In this document: one piece after another, positions 20,501 through 25,091 of the stretch
Numbering within the stretch: the stretch's first letter is position 1
Layout: each line of letters begins with the position of its first letter
IMG/VR virus record: IMGVR_UViG_3300004369_000122
Location: 1-26,620 of that record
Length of the DNA stretch: 26,620 bases
DNA from: a virus
Direction: 5' to 3' (one strand)
Position numbers and translations under genes: made by a program
The notes under the pieces: model-generated
Seen by the model: only the letters and a program-made list of their open reading frames with translations
What the model was told of the DNA's origin: nothing
The model's database searches: none

Positions 20501-22048
20501 ATCTCTATTTGGAGTTTTGTATACTTCTGTTGTTGTAATTGGAGATTTTCTGATCAACTTCAAATGTTTCTGATCACTTAGCTGCTGGAAATAATTTGTA
20601 TCTACTAACAAATTACCTTTTGGATATCCAGAAGAACAAATGTAATAATATTGTTCATCTTCTAAAACGGCGCCAATATCAGCAGAGAATGATGATTGAA
20701 CACCTTTAATATAAACTGGATTCAAATCTGGGTCGGTGTTAATCAACCATCTAGTTCTATTCTGTTGTTTATTAAAAATAATGGGATCTAAGGTTTCAAA
20801 TCCAGATTCTGAAACCTGGATAGTATCATTTGCTGTAGCATAAGGAGCAGATGACGAAGGAAGCAAATTGTAAACAATGCCAAGCGTAGTTAATCTAACT
20901 CCATTACCAGAAATGGAAGAATATGAATAGACATCTACACCATCCGAATGATTTCTAACTGGTCCAACTCTAGTGTCAATAATAAACTGATTAACAGTTT
21001 TATCCGAATATACAACTACTTCATCTCCAACTAAGATTTTTCCATTCTGTGGAAAACCTAAAGTAGATTTTACGTTGATTCTATCACCAGATACTAAAGT
21101 ATTTGAAGTTACTGTTGTGGTTGTGGTTTGGGCAGCAACTTTAAATGTACCGTTAATTGTGCTTGGTTCTAAAACTAATTGATAAATTCCATCGCCAATG
21201 TCAAGAACATTATCAACAACAGCAGAAGCGAATGATAATGTTTCATCGAACGAATCTAATTCTTGTGTGATGATATTGCCAATTAAATTTTTTGGATCTC
21301 CACTAGTAACTTTTACTTTGAGAATATAGTCATTGACCCAATCAGATACAGAAGATTTTAATGTAAAATCTTTTGGATTGAATAATTCTGGTACGTCATC
21401 AGGTCTTTCTGAAATAATCGAGTTAAAGATAAATTTAACTGATCTATCAGTTCCTTTTGCTTTATAAAATTTGCCAATATTTTTAATTAACGTTCTCTTA
21501 TCAACATCCTTCTTTAGGTATGCTTCTGGAAAAGATCCCAAATAAGTCTTTTCAAATTCTTTTACTAGGGCATATAAGAAAAGGTTGCTAATATTCTGTA
21601 CTTCATCGCCAGTGTAATGAGGCGTAGCAGCGGTGGTTACAAATGTCGAAGCATGATAGAGATCTCCAAGAGTGGTGTTGCCACTAACTCCTCTCGATAC
21701 TTCTAAAAATTGGGTATCTGTTCTTTCTTGATAAAATAGAATTTCTTGCCCAATTTTGATATAACCATTTTCTCTGGGAAATGAGCTAGCATCTTCTACG
21801 CTAATAGTAGTAGCATCAGCAGCAGCGTTTGAAGTTAAAGTAGTTGTTTGCTTTAGTAAATTTTGCTCGTAAGAATTGATATTCTTATACTTGTCAAGAT
21901 TAGATAAAATATCCAATGGTTGACCAGCAGACTCCAGATGTTCGTAGTACTTTTCTACAAACTTAGAGAAATTTTCATACTCGTTCGTTATAAACCCTGG
22001 AAGTTGTGATTCAATCAGGGATGCTATCCTTCTCTTTTTTGGAGCCAT
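11570..22048 (-). CDS. Giant mosaic virion structural protein in the gp7 (baseplate wedge) position, 3492 aa
   Basis: At 3492 residues this is more than three times T4 gp7 (about 1032). The N-terminus (SLIESQLPGFITNEYENFSK, then EKYYEHLE) is of a type I know from cyanophage proteins between gp6 and gp8. That slot holds gp7 in T4, but homology to gp7 is not visible to me. In order I see: four copies of a roughly 70-residue module with IGxEI-x-Y, RG and H..G (about residues 69-139, 310-376, 1287-1347, 2955-3027); many GxGY beta segments; a YHYH-type domain (752-870); three GV-x-Q modules with Y.(I/V).(G)...I.F (about 1980-2225); a cupredoxin-like segment (2419-2523); and an S/T/V/I-rich stretch (about 3030-3238). 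No membrane segment or signal peptide is seen. The ATG follows the gp6 stop by four bases. No convincing promoter of its own is visible, so it is probably cotranscribed with gp25 and gp6. Confidence 0.85.
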   Translation of the reverse strand: MAPKKRRIASLIESQLPGFITNEYENFSKFVEKYYEHLESAGQPLDILSNLDKYKNINSYEQNLLKQTTTLTSNAAADATTISVEDASSFPRENGYIKIGQEILFYQERTDTQFLEVSRGVSGNTTLGDLYHASTFVTTAATPHYTGDEVQNISNLFLYALVKEFEKTYLGSFPEAYLKKDVDKRTLIKNIGKFYKAKGTDRSVKFIFNSIISERPDDVPELFNPKDFTLKSSVSDWVNDYILKVKVTSGDPKNLIGNIITQELDSFDETLSFASAVVDNVLDIGDGIYQLVLEPSTINGTFKVAAQTTTTTVTSNTLVSGDRINVKSTLGFPQNGKILVGDEVVVYSDKTVNQFIIDTRVGPVRNHSDGVDVYSYSSISGNGVRLTTLGIVYNLLPSSSAPYATANDTIQVSESGFETLDPIIFNKQQNRTRWLINTDPDLNPVYIKGVQSSFSADIGAVLEDEQYYYICSSGYPKGNLLVDTNYFQQLSDQKHLKLIRKSPITTTEVYKTPNRDVGIFIDGTPALGYKDTDSVKFGPIVSTELTNRGISYAAAPYVLINEVPGKARANLAGSVLDSIEILTTENYKEDPTIRITSGEKAILSPVITNGAITSMDIVNPGQYYSSPPTIRIVDTLGKGNFAEYEAILSVDGQIESVRKVSGGRFYTRGYTTVVVESVGKNASAKAEIKKWVYDRYNRVKNNLDSSNGTILANYNLTRDYGYAYIANPTNVRKRAYTTQAEYTNNLSSQNVHSPILGYAYDGNPIYGPYGYSNPVDSTSSITRISSGYQLRGSRPNGPDTGLYPLGSFVDDYKWVPSVNSGKTELDANNGRFCVTPDYPDGVYAYFITVDSNDNPVFPYILGDNFYSLPVDSNYNSNISQDDIPLGIKSLRTEETDSNGFSFYGLVKDVEVGNVSGAYVESSTNNFSPGNDVHINNAGTNGSGSVLTVKEVSGKQVSSIESVETKAARILVQESAYLFAGDRIQQIAADGEILAQGYLIGDVINAGDLVMRDNNGSWRTNIPVSSETLVLRLVLNQNSNFTVGSTMTLTNDDDVIIATGIILETITRQNSVKIRVTDGDFIVTEDYYLRSTNLSDTNRSEIISLESLSTGLTPYQVDEKLAIVETTEPHGLGTGDMVNVTITPSDSVSTTNYYVRKRLYQNATIISPSHSSVIIDTGIGAAEILNSGRGYTTSTYYDVELIFQDQSKVRDGLGAPGNEKNAKATIIVSNPAGVGSGLVSSLILTYKGEGYKRGDVLTVTDDSLDRVITEESSQRLVIDVTHVGFAKTNTELRLSNVTNISQEDYVKIGNEILLVTRVDTVVKSITVSRGQQNTIPENHFNGADVTLYQPSYRFENGFRPFGEEASKPYLISYNEITKEINIAYEYSVTNPQLLSTSSSFFDQSIPAKLVAVKSVNTANYKLEFSTDQNNFDTNPVIKIQKYYKYVFDVSHSSMVDTYLDFSSSSNYNVFTEEKEVSSISPGNNGSFVSIKLGFGPAISTNNYQERRPINFQNYFYFIKVSPDVDTGGSYLSIIDDPLSGSKKVLYSTDTRFVYAVDNTPAYDGSGDMSYTTSSINAVGNIQSIKIINTGGNYTKIPIVSGISPTTANEAIVDPIWDSTTQKVVGFDIIEKGLNYVKPVVVIVDGDGINYEYDCDSLNGKLTQVRILKEGSGFTYKPTVRIAEGSVKVYLESKTIGVPKNVKINDPGKNYNSDFSTLRTYKSHTTLALKNISERFFFGEIIVQNTTGARAVVSNDGWRPGSNLLKVRDVQGIFENGEIRSLIGTRTAVVYDQYSTEFSVDLKSYLDNFGYYSGDKGKVSSANQRLQDSYYYQDYSYVIRSKTSIEVWRDLIKETTHPAGFQLFSEMVVDSKAESPMPVEQSPISHFSIIELPTLQVTDLSTKYQSTTSWVKFDTFAVENGVGSVSVDTFDTSETRVFNLSLSPKFDGDFDPNTGQVVGTSTFTLVDIASGGAVSVDKAEQLVITLDGVWQEPDVAYTVSGSQITFSVPPFGNRIVEGQETDAVKFYGRAFKFKNTDLTNRYFRKVANISNQFDGVQFVFDLYWDDDGTPVKTDPNENLIVGLNGVIQKARMAPGLPFGNSYQIERSENPNIADKIVFSKPPIDNDDAYGPPEELPEILKNYEQCFIYSVGSYERLTIQSELYEYRFGGPYLILDEITSKVRKIDEPKYALVFIDGVLQRDGDSYKIVGPNITFTDNLVAYEIDGGDRIYQNVSIVLLYGRDVPKTLTFYDFEPYTFNNSILVRLEGTGVTTNFLDVYAFNGLNRHYLRQGNTILGKVQNTTIISDDEILITFSATRNIDLNQDPIELVNLEVFDEITITNQSGEDQYSYNYSVYYSGANLLLTDTETLDTYPNLQSDPGSNQLITFNAHANNLLSIVVDTPGQQFVILNNLEYVDGQTTTYTITNNGTTDFVIDGNGGNPGITANFGDYLNFDLQLDPGHEFYITTNSPAFGYTAGDNDVPLLLANDRTTGLALLDTRTISTGTYYYVCGNHSSTMWGEITINEYVGEYWNEFSNNQLTTNDLSSNATDAGTIEWQLDPSFVGSYYYTLVGTQKYGIINVLGVFDPTVVYTTREPKVFQIMGDYSISYSYKTDDDGDRVLERTIPSWLYGGEGANKAWNNKFSMLGNLLPGDKILIDGESAYREVLRTPNSAKTTSYRVGDLVQNGYYTKASVSNYEGDTDGVGLSITANVNDFGQVTTLNVSDVEWNKRDFNLYLETGILLQPTAYGYYTTPEIHFIPVDGNGGGAKAEVIAHGGQILDIVITDSGSGYTQPPKVVVARRFKRIKEESRKIDSLTTLSIGSTATLFTEITFASEITLFGDGEAAGIFSVISLGGLVAGTNSFEQVTSHIWPEIRDITMSEVTIVRLRQNVPPITRIESFGEIRVDSALTTVIGGISGFEVSTSIKTVEPPQVTKIIEIAAAKAYRKQERTESLNGVGTFLDAPMGLADTIAYVPNTARFPDTPSRLRIGREVIYYTSKKSDRFLGLTRGYQNSLNETHNAGDLVLHYPESVTLVSGGINTIISEVSVSSAETASRKSTVTFQVISNIESIQSIDAEEFIESQVLAPLEFEPQIIEQIIIIPPTSYHVVTDVHSTVSTVRPISAPSSQVTGTVTSQIVTLTESDIQLTQEKQIQLDTSANITKITIGNVAATVSATSHVVTTNINKTDDVTTVQVVAAADISSVSTVISERISTIDEISTYVSVINTIANVGTQVIKFTPAVYTPEPFVMYANREITASVQDVDTFSTTFTMILGGGLNFDYASSTERDYRSAVVDFIIEEYVLEDTIVQRNNNVIILNDPYNEVIYRDGSSIIVSNRNQYAPPGFEDYTLGNAGLNLNMFQTNAFIDPGVGTGLSIGDMDLYFSTLTIRDFDLRGSSAFLGSGERFNFATPAYQTPVTLVTSGGTVNSTLFVTTTEYFNDPTVTGKTEYLFTASGNVLSYTGLTPISFTGVSVVRGLSTVTTNDDVVPFQIV
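12335..12960 (-). other. Low-charge S/T/V/I-rich stretch in the giant gp7-slot protein
   Basis: About 210 residues (roughly 3030-3238) are dominated by Ser, Thr, Val and Ile with few charges and short alternating runs such as TVTSQIVTLTES and VSTVISERISTIDEIS. This could be a beta-solenoid-like stalk or an extended linker. It separates the last IGxE module from the C-terminal domain. Structure is inference. Confidence 0.5.
12966..13185 (-). repeat. IGxE...RG...H..G module, copy 4 (protein-level repeat)
   Basis: About residues 2955-3027 of the giant protein. It contains TFLDAPMGLADTIAYV, then RLRIGREVIYYTSK, LTRGYQNS and THNAGDLVLHY. It aligns by eye with the three earlier copies in the pattern (F)P-x-x-G/R-x-I-x-I/V-G-x-E-V-x-x-Y ... 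R-G/V ... H-x-x-G-x-x-V. Confidence 0.65.
14480..14795 (-). other. Cupredoxin-like domain with complete type-1 copper ligand set
   Basis: About residues 2419-2523 of the giant protein. A strand block (NPGITANFGDYLNFDLQ) leads to GHEFYI with His2459, and then to YYYVCGNHSSTMWGEITI with Cys2508, His2511 and Met2515. A distant His followed by C-x2-H-x3-M resembles the plastocyanin/cupredoxin copper site (C-x2-H-x4-M in plastocyanin). Whether copper is bound is not known. Confidence 0.6.
15375..16115 (-). repeat. Three tandem GVxQ...Y...I.F modules (protein-level repeat)
   Basis: About residues 1980-2225 of the giant protein. Copies begin at LDGVWQEPDVAYTVSG, LNGVIQKARM (with an insertion before YQIE) and IDGVLQRDGDSYKIVG. 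Each is followed by an I-x-F strand (ITFSVPP, IVFSKPP, ITFTDN). This D/N-G-V-x-Q pattern is a common beta module of phage tail and fibre proteins. Confidence 0.6.
18008..18190 (-). repeat. IGxE...RG...H..G module, copy 3 (protein-level repeat)
   Basis: About residues 1287-1347 of the giant protein. It contains TELRLSNVTNISQEDYVKIG, then NEILLVTRVD, TVSRGQQN and HFNGADVTLY, the same order of landmarks as copies 1, 2 and 4. Confidence 0.6.
19438..19795 (-). other. YHYH-type domain in the giant gp7-slot protein
   Basis: About residues 752-870. The block HSPILGYAYDGNPIYGPYGY, then SGYQLRG, LDANNGRFCVTPDYPDGVYA and PVFPYILG follow the order typical of YHYH-family domains, which are found in secreted and phage structural proteins. 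Biochemical function of the family is not established, as far as I know. Confidence 0.65.
20921..21121 (-). repeat. IGxE...RG...H..G module, copy 2 (protein-level repeat)
   Basis: About residues 310-376 of the giant protein. It contains RINVKSTLGFPQNGKILVGD, EVVVYSDK, DTRVGPVRNH and GVDVYSY. It is the most divergent copy (VGDE for IGxE, R-V for R-G) but keeps spacing and the His. Confidence 0.6.
21632..21844 (-). repeat. IGxE...RG...H..G module, copy 1 (protein-level repeat)
   Basis: About residues 69-139 of the giant protein. It contains ATTISVEDASSFPRENGYIK, IGQEILFYQERT, EVSRGVSG and YHASTFV. It follows directly after the conserved-type N-terminal helical block. Confidence 0.65.
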
Positions 22049-22052
22049 TTAA

Positions 22053-23849
22053 TTACTCTGGATATGCCGTAAATTTACTTCTAGTAACATCAACATCTAG
22101 GTACACTTCTCTTGAAGCACTGATGTCATTAGAAAGAGGTTTAACACGTACTTCAATTCTGTTATCACCGAAACTACCTTGAATGATAGTTACATTGAAT
22201 AATTTGATTTCGCCTCTATCATAATCTACAGTACCCAAAGAATCATTTAATATGATTTTTTCACCTGTCAGACTGTCTAATCTATATAGGTAGATTGTGC
22301 CATCCTTATCTTCAAAATATACGGTATATGTTGGGAATTCGCTTACTTTAAATCCCGTTGACATCAGGGTTGGTCCATCACAATCTTTATCAAAACGATT
22401 CTGATAACAAAGCTCGTAATATGAAGAAGAATTGATCTGTGGATAGAAATCCTTCCTCATCATAATTGATGTGGCATTTGAGTTAATAGAAGGGTCGGCA
22501 TTGTCAATAGCAGATACAAATTTACTGAATCTGAATTTGCCGTTAAATTTTTCTACGGTTGATTGATTTAGATAACTTTGGACAGAATTGATTACTTTGT
22601 TTCTAACTTCCTCTGCTCTTAGAGTCGTATTATTGACAGCATAATAAATTGCCGATGTTGCCTCGATATAAAGCAAAGATGGATCAATGATCTCTGGTGT
22701 CACTGAAGCAACCATGTATTTTCTCAATTTTGCTATAATGTCTCTCTTTGTGCTGCTAGACAAGAAACTAGCATTTGTAGGTTTAATAACAATTTTTACC
22801 TTACCATACTCAGGGGGTTCATCTTCTTCCCCACCAAAAGTAATGATATCAGAAATTGCTGGATAAATGTTTCTGATGATGGCGCCGTAATCAGACGCTG
22901 TAACGGCACGATCTTGTGTTCCAAAATATTTCGGAGCATTGTACTTGATTTTAGAGATGGTTTCTACACCAGCACCACCATTAGCAACGTCAGATGAAGT
23001 AATGGTTACGTTGTATGGATATCCAGAAACGTTAAACAAATCTGTAATAACGCCATTAAAAGTAAAATTCTTGGCGCCATTAGTGGCAGGACCATTTGTA
23101 GTTAGATATGTAATTTCAATTTTACTACCATTATCTAGTTTTTGTCCGAGAATTCCGTCTCCAAAAAATAATTCGTAACGCTCATCCTCAATTTCTTCTA
23201 AAAAGAAAACTCTGGATTGTGGAGTAACATCTAAAATATTTTCGGCATAATCATATGTTTGATATGAAGTCGATTGAATACTTTGGTATACCTCAACACG
23301 AACTGAACTGATATCGATATTTGGATTTTGTAAAACGAATCTTTGAGGTGACGCTGTATTGACTGTATATGACGTTGTAATGACCGTTCCCTCATAGACG
23401 GGTATATTATCGAAATATGCTGTTCCGTTCTGTACAGGGGTCGTATGGTCGTCAATGGTGACGAATGAGTAGAGGGTGTCATCAAAAGTTGTGGTGAAAC
23501 CAGTTCCCTTTTGTAACTTGGCAACTTTTGGTGCTGATTGTGGATAAGAAACTTGGAAACTAATAGTAGAATATGGTGCTACAACACTCTTCGGTCTATA
23601 TCCTAACTGTTTAGCAAGAGCAACAACATTATCTCTTAACGTTGCTGAATCGAGAAACATCTCGTTCACCAACATGTTGGCATTGAAGGCACTGTAATAA
23701 GTGTTGTAAGCAAGGGCATCCAACAGGACACTCATTGCCGATCCTTCAAAATCATACGAAGTGAAGTCTGATTGGGCTCTTAGATACTCTTTAAGAGCAG
23801 TTTTGATGTCTTGAAAGTCTAGGTTAGAGACTTGTACGTATGATGGCAT
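22053..23849 (-). CDS. 6: Baseplate wedge subunit gp6 (598 aa)
   Basis: This 598-residue protein starts MPSYVQVSNLDFQDIKTALK and continues into a block with SYDFEGSAMSVLLDALAYNT, NMLVNEMFLDSATLRDNVV and LAKQLGYRPKS within the first 120 residues. That is the typical N-terminal signature of gp6/baseplate-J-type wedge proteins in T4-like phages. T4 gp6 (about 660 residues) forms the continuous ring joining the wedges around the hub and drives sheath contraction. The middle (about residues 300-340, KIKYNAPKYFGTQDRAVTAS) matches the core region where gp6-like proteins keep a K-Y-x-A-P-x-x-F/Y motif. The ATG follows the gp25 stop by two bases with only a weak upstream GAGAG, so translation is probably coupled to gp25. 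It is followed after four bases by the gp7-slot gene. Confidence 0.9.
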   Translation of the reverse strand: MPSYVQVSNLDFQDIKTALKEYLRAQSDFTSYDFEGSAMSVLLDALAYNTYYSAFNANMLVNEMFLDSATLRDNVVALAKQLGYRPKSVVAPYSTISFQVSYPQSAPKVAKLQKGTGFTTTFDDTLYSFVTIDDHTTPVQNGTAYFDNIPVYEGTVITTSYTVNTASPQRFVLQNPNIDISSVRVEVYQSIQSTSYQTYDYAENILDVTPQSRVFFLEEIEDERYELFFGDGILGQKLDNGSKIEITYLTTNGPATNGAKNFTFNGVITDLFNVSGYPYNVTITSSDVANGGAGVETISKIKYNAPKYFGTQDRAVTASDYGAIIRNIYPAISDIITFGGEEDEPPEYGKVKIVIKPTNASFLSSSTKRDIIAKLRKYMVASVTPEIIDPSLLYIEATSAIYYAVNNTTLRAEEVRNKVINSVQSYLNQSTVEKFNGKFRFSKFVSAIDNADPSINSNATSIMMRKDFYPQINSSSYYELCYQNRFDKDCDGPTLMSTGFKVSEFPTYTVYFEDKDGTIYLYRLDSLTGEKIILNDSLGTVDYDRGEIKLFNVTIIQGSFGDNRIEVRVKPLSNDISASREVYLDVDVTRSKFTAYPE

Positions 23850-23851
23850 GG

Positions 23852-24244
23852 TTATCTAGCACTCTCTAGGAAGAATTCTACGTTCGATTGTAAGTCGTCA
23901 CGTCCGATTACAACATACGATAGCGAGATATCGTATCCATTATCATCAAAATTAAGATCTACAATTAATTCGGAAACTTTTACCCTGCTCTCATATTGTC
24001 TAAGAACAGTGTAGATCTCATCACGAATCATGGATGCTGTACCATAATCAAGTGGTTCAAACAACAAATCATATAATCCTGTGCCGATATCAGATTTAAA
24101 TAATCTTTCGCCTTTCTTTGTGAGAAGAAGACTTTTAATTGATTGTCTGATATCTGCATTATCTTTTAATACCTGTAAGTCCTCGGTAATTGGATGAGGC
24201 TTAAAGTTCAGATTAAAATCCTTAAAGGTCTGAAATTCTGGCAT
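23852..24244 (-). CDS. 25: Baseplate wedge subunit gp25 (130 aa)
   Basis: This 130-residue protein matches T4 gp25 (132 residues) in length and in the GPW/gp25 family core: the helix IRQSIKSLLLTKKGERLFKS, then DIGTGLYDLLFEP and a second helix. gp25 sits at the junction of wedge and sheath and nucleates sheath assembly; T6SS TssE is related. The usual E-P-R motif in Y-E-P-R is here Y-E-S-R (residues 90-93 region, QYESRVKVSEL), so the Pro is replaced by Ser. The gene starts 27 bases after the 63-codon gene. A late promoter GATAAATA lies in the gap, and a small hairpin spans the promoter and leader. No clear Shine-Dalgarno sequence is present. It is the first gene of the wedge operon 25-6-(7)-8. 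Confidence 0.93.
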   Translation of the reverse strand: MPEFQTFKDFNLNFKPHPITEDLQVLKDNADIRQSIKSLLLTKKGERLFKSDIGTGLYDLLFEPLDYGTASMIRDEIYTVLRQYESRVKVSELIVDLNFDDNGYDISLSYVVIGRDDLQSNVEFFLESAR

Positions 24245-24261
24245 TAGAGATAGTTTTTAAC

Positions 24262-24269
24262 TATTTATC
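24262..24269 (-). promoter_or_regulatory. T4-type late promoter GATAAATA ahead of gp25
   Basis: The minus strand reads GATAAATA directly after the stop codon of the 63-codon gene and 17 bases before the gp25 ATG. The match to NATAAATA and the location in the only gap of this gene run make it a likely late promoter for the wedge operon. Confidence 0.7.
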
Positions 24270-24270
24270 T

Positions 24271-24462
24271 CTATTGGTGCCACCTCTCGACATAATCATC
24301 AAACCCGCCTGCTCCTCCACAAGGTCTAGACATTCTATCTTCTGGTGGTGCTGATTTTGCTTTATTTAATTTTCTCAACCATTTTTCGGAAGCATATTCT
24401 GTAATTAGTGTCATTCCTGATTGAATAAAGTTTTTACCCTTGTCCACTGGTGAGTTTGCCAT
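24271..24462 (-). CDS. Small hypothetical protein (63 aa)
   Basis: The gene encodes 63 residues (MANSPVDKGKNFIQSG ... PCGGAGGFDDYVERWHQ). I know similar short proteins beside gp25 in T4-like cyanophages but no function. The N-terminal half looks helical and amphipathic; the C-terminal part has a Pro/Gly-rich turn with one Cys and an acidic-aromatic tail. The ATG at 24462 has a good ribosome binding site (GAGG, seven bases upstream) and overlaps the 165-codon gene by 29 bases. Its position between small accessory genes and gp25 suggests a baseplate-related or assembly role, which is inference. Confidence 0.75.
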   Translation of the reverse strand: MANSPVDKGKNFIQSGMTLITEYASEKWLRKLNKAKSAPPEDRMSRPCGGAGGFDDYVERWHQ

Positions 24463-24931
24463 TTACGATCCTCTCGTACATCTCTTTTGACCAGAACCCA
24501 TAATACTCGGTTTCTGATAACTGTTCTCTTGCTTTTAATAATTTATCACGTTTTTGTACAATAATCAAGTTATGTTTACCAAAGTTTGTCTGAATACCAT
24601 TTATAAAACTTGGTTCATTTTTATGATCATCAAAAAATATGTAATCTTTAAACACCATGTTCATCTCTGTTACTGCTTGAAGCAGAGCAGCAACAGAAAT
24701 GTCATCTTCAATAATAAAGATAGCAACATCATGCTTTTCAATTTCAATAAACTTTACGAACTCTCCTTTCAGAGTCAATTGCTTCAGAGCGCGTTCCACG
24801 ATCTTTACAGATGCCGAAAAAGCGTAAGGACAGATGGCATGACCACCTAGTTCCCCACGCTTTACGGAAATCTGCTTAATCCACTCTCTTACTTCAGCGG
24901 CCTTGTCCACGATATTTCTTCCCTGCGCCAT
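24434..24931 (-). CDS. Conserved-type cyanophage hypothetical protein (165 aa)
   Basis: The gene encodes 165 residues. Visible features are a helical N-terminus with VREWIKQISVKRGELGG, then an ICPYA motif at residues 33-37 that resembles the C-P-F/Y-A motif of some small uncharacterised cyanobacterial and phage proteins. A hydrophobic strand block (HDVAIFIIEDDISVAALL, about 67-84) follows, and the C-terminal motif has YYGFWSKEMYERIV (about 143-156). No membrane segment or known catalytic motif is evident, and I cannot assign a function. The ATG lies inside the preceding 48-codon gene (38-base overlap) and lacks a clear Shine-Dalgarno sequence, suggesting coupled translation. A CTAAATA late promoter motif lies 18 bases upstream. 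The gene overlaps the next one by 29 bases. Confidence 0.8.
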   Translation of the reverse strand: MAQGRNIVDKAAEVREWIKQISVKRGELGGHAICPYAFSASVKIVERALKQLTLKGEFVKFIEIEKHDVAIFIIEDDISVAALLQAVTEMNMVFKDYIFFDDHKNEPSFINGIQTNFGKHNLIIVQKRDKLLKAREQLSETEYYGFWSKEMYERIVNGKLTSGQG

Positions 24932-25040
24932 TACGACTGGTTGCAGAGTATTTAGTATTCTTCGACCGCCCTTGGCGAGTAATCTTAGGTTTGCCAGGAG
25001 TATACCCAGTCTTAACTAGACCGCCTTTTGCTTTTGCCAT
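24894..25040 (-). CDS. Small basic protein (48 aa), overlapping the 165-codon gene
   Basis: A short ORF encodes MAKAKGGLVKTGYTPGKPKI and continues to a C-terminus ending KKYRGQGR, 48 residues and strongly basic with many K, R, G and T. I recognise this small protein type from several T4-like cyanophages, where it lies near baseplate genes with no known function. A good Shine-Dalgarno GAGG is five bases before the ATG, and a strong sigma-70-like promoter (25063-25091) lies just upstream. Its last 38 bases are shared with the start of the 165-codon gene in another frame. The composition suggests nucleic-acid or anionic-surface binding, or an intrinsically disordered protein; this is inference. 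Confidence 0.82.
   Translation of the reverse strand: MAKAKGGLVKTGYTPGKPKITRQGRSKNTKYSATSRNGAGKKYRGQGR
24949..24956 (-). promoter_or_regulatory. Late promoter variant ACTAAATA
   Basis: The minus strand reads ACTAAATA 18 bases upstream of the 165-codon gene's ATG, inside the coding sequence of the 48-codon gene. It has the same CTAAATA core as the motif before the DUF4815 gene. It could give late expression of the 165-codon gene and those after it. Confidence 0.5.
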
Positions 25041-25062
25041 AATAACCTCAATGAACTACTGT

Positions 25063-25091
25063 ATTATACCATAATTACCCACGACTGCCAA
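25063..25091 (-). promoter_or_regulatory. Sigma-70-like promoter (TTGGCA-N17-TATAAT)
   Basis: On the minus strand TTGGCA (25086-25091) is followed by exactly 17 bases and then a perfect TATAAT (25063-25068). This is close to the bacterial housekeeping consensus with ideal spacing. It lies across the 3' end of the PAAR-like gene, about 22 bases ahead of the 48-codon gene's ATG, so transcription would start near 25056. It suggests early, host-polymerase transcription of the 48-codon gene inside an otherwise late region. Confidence 0.7.
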
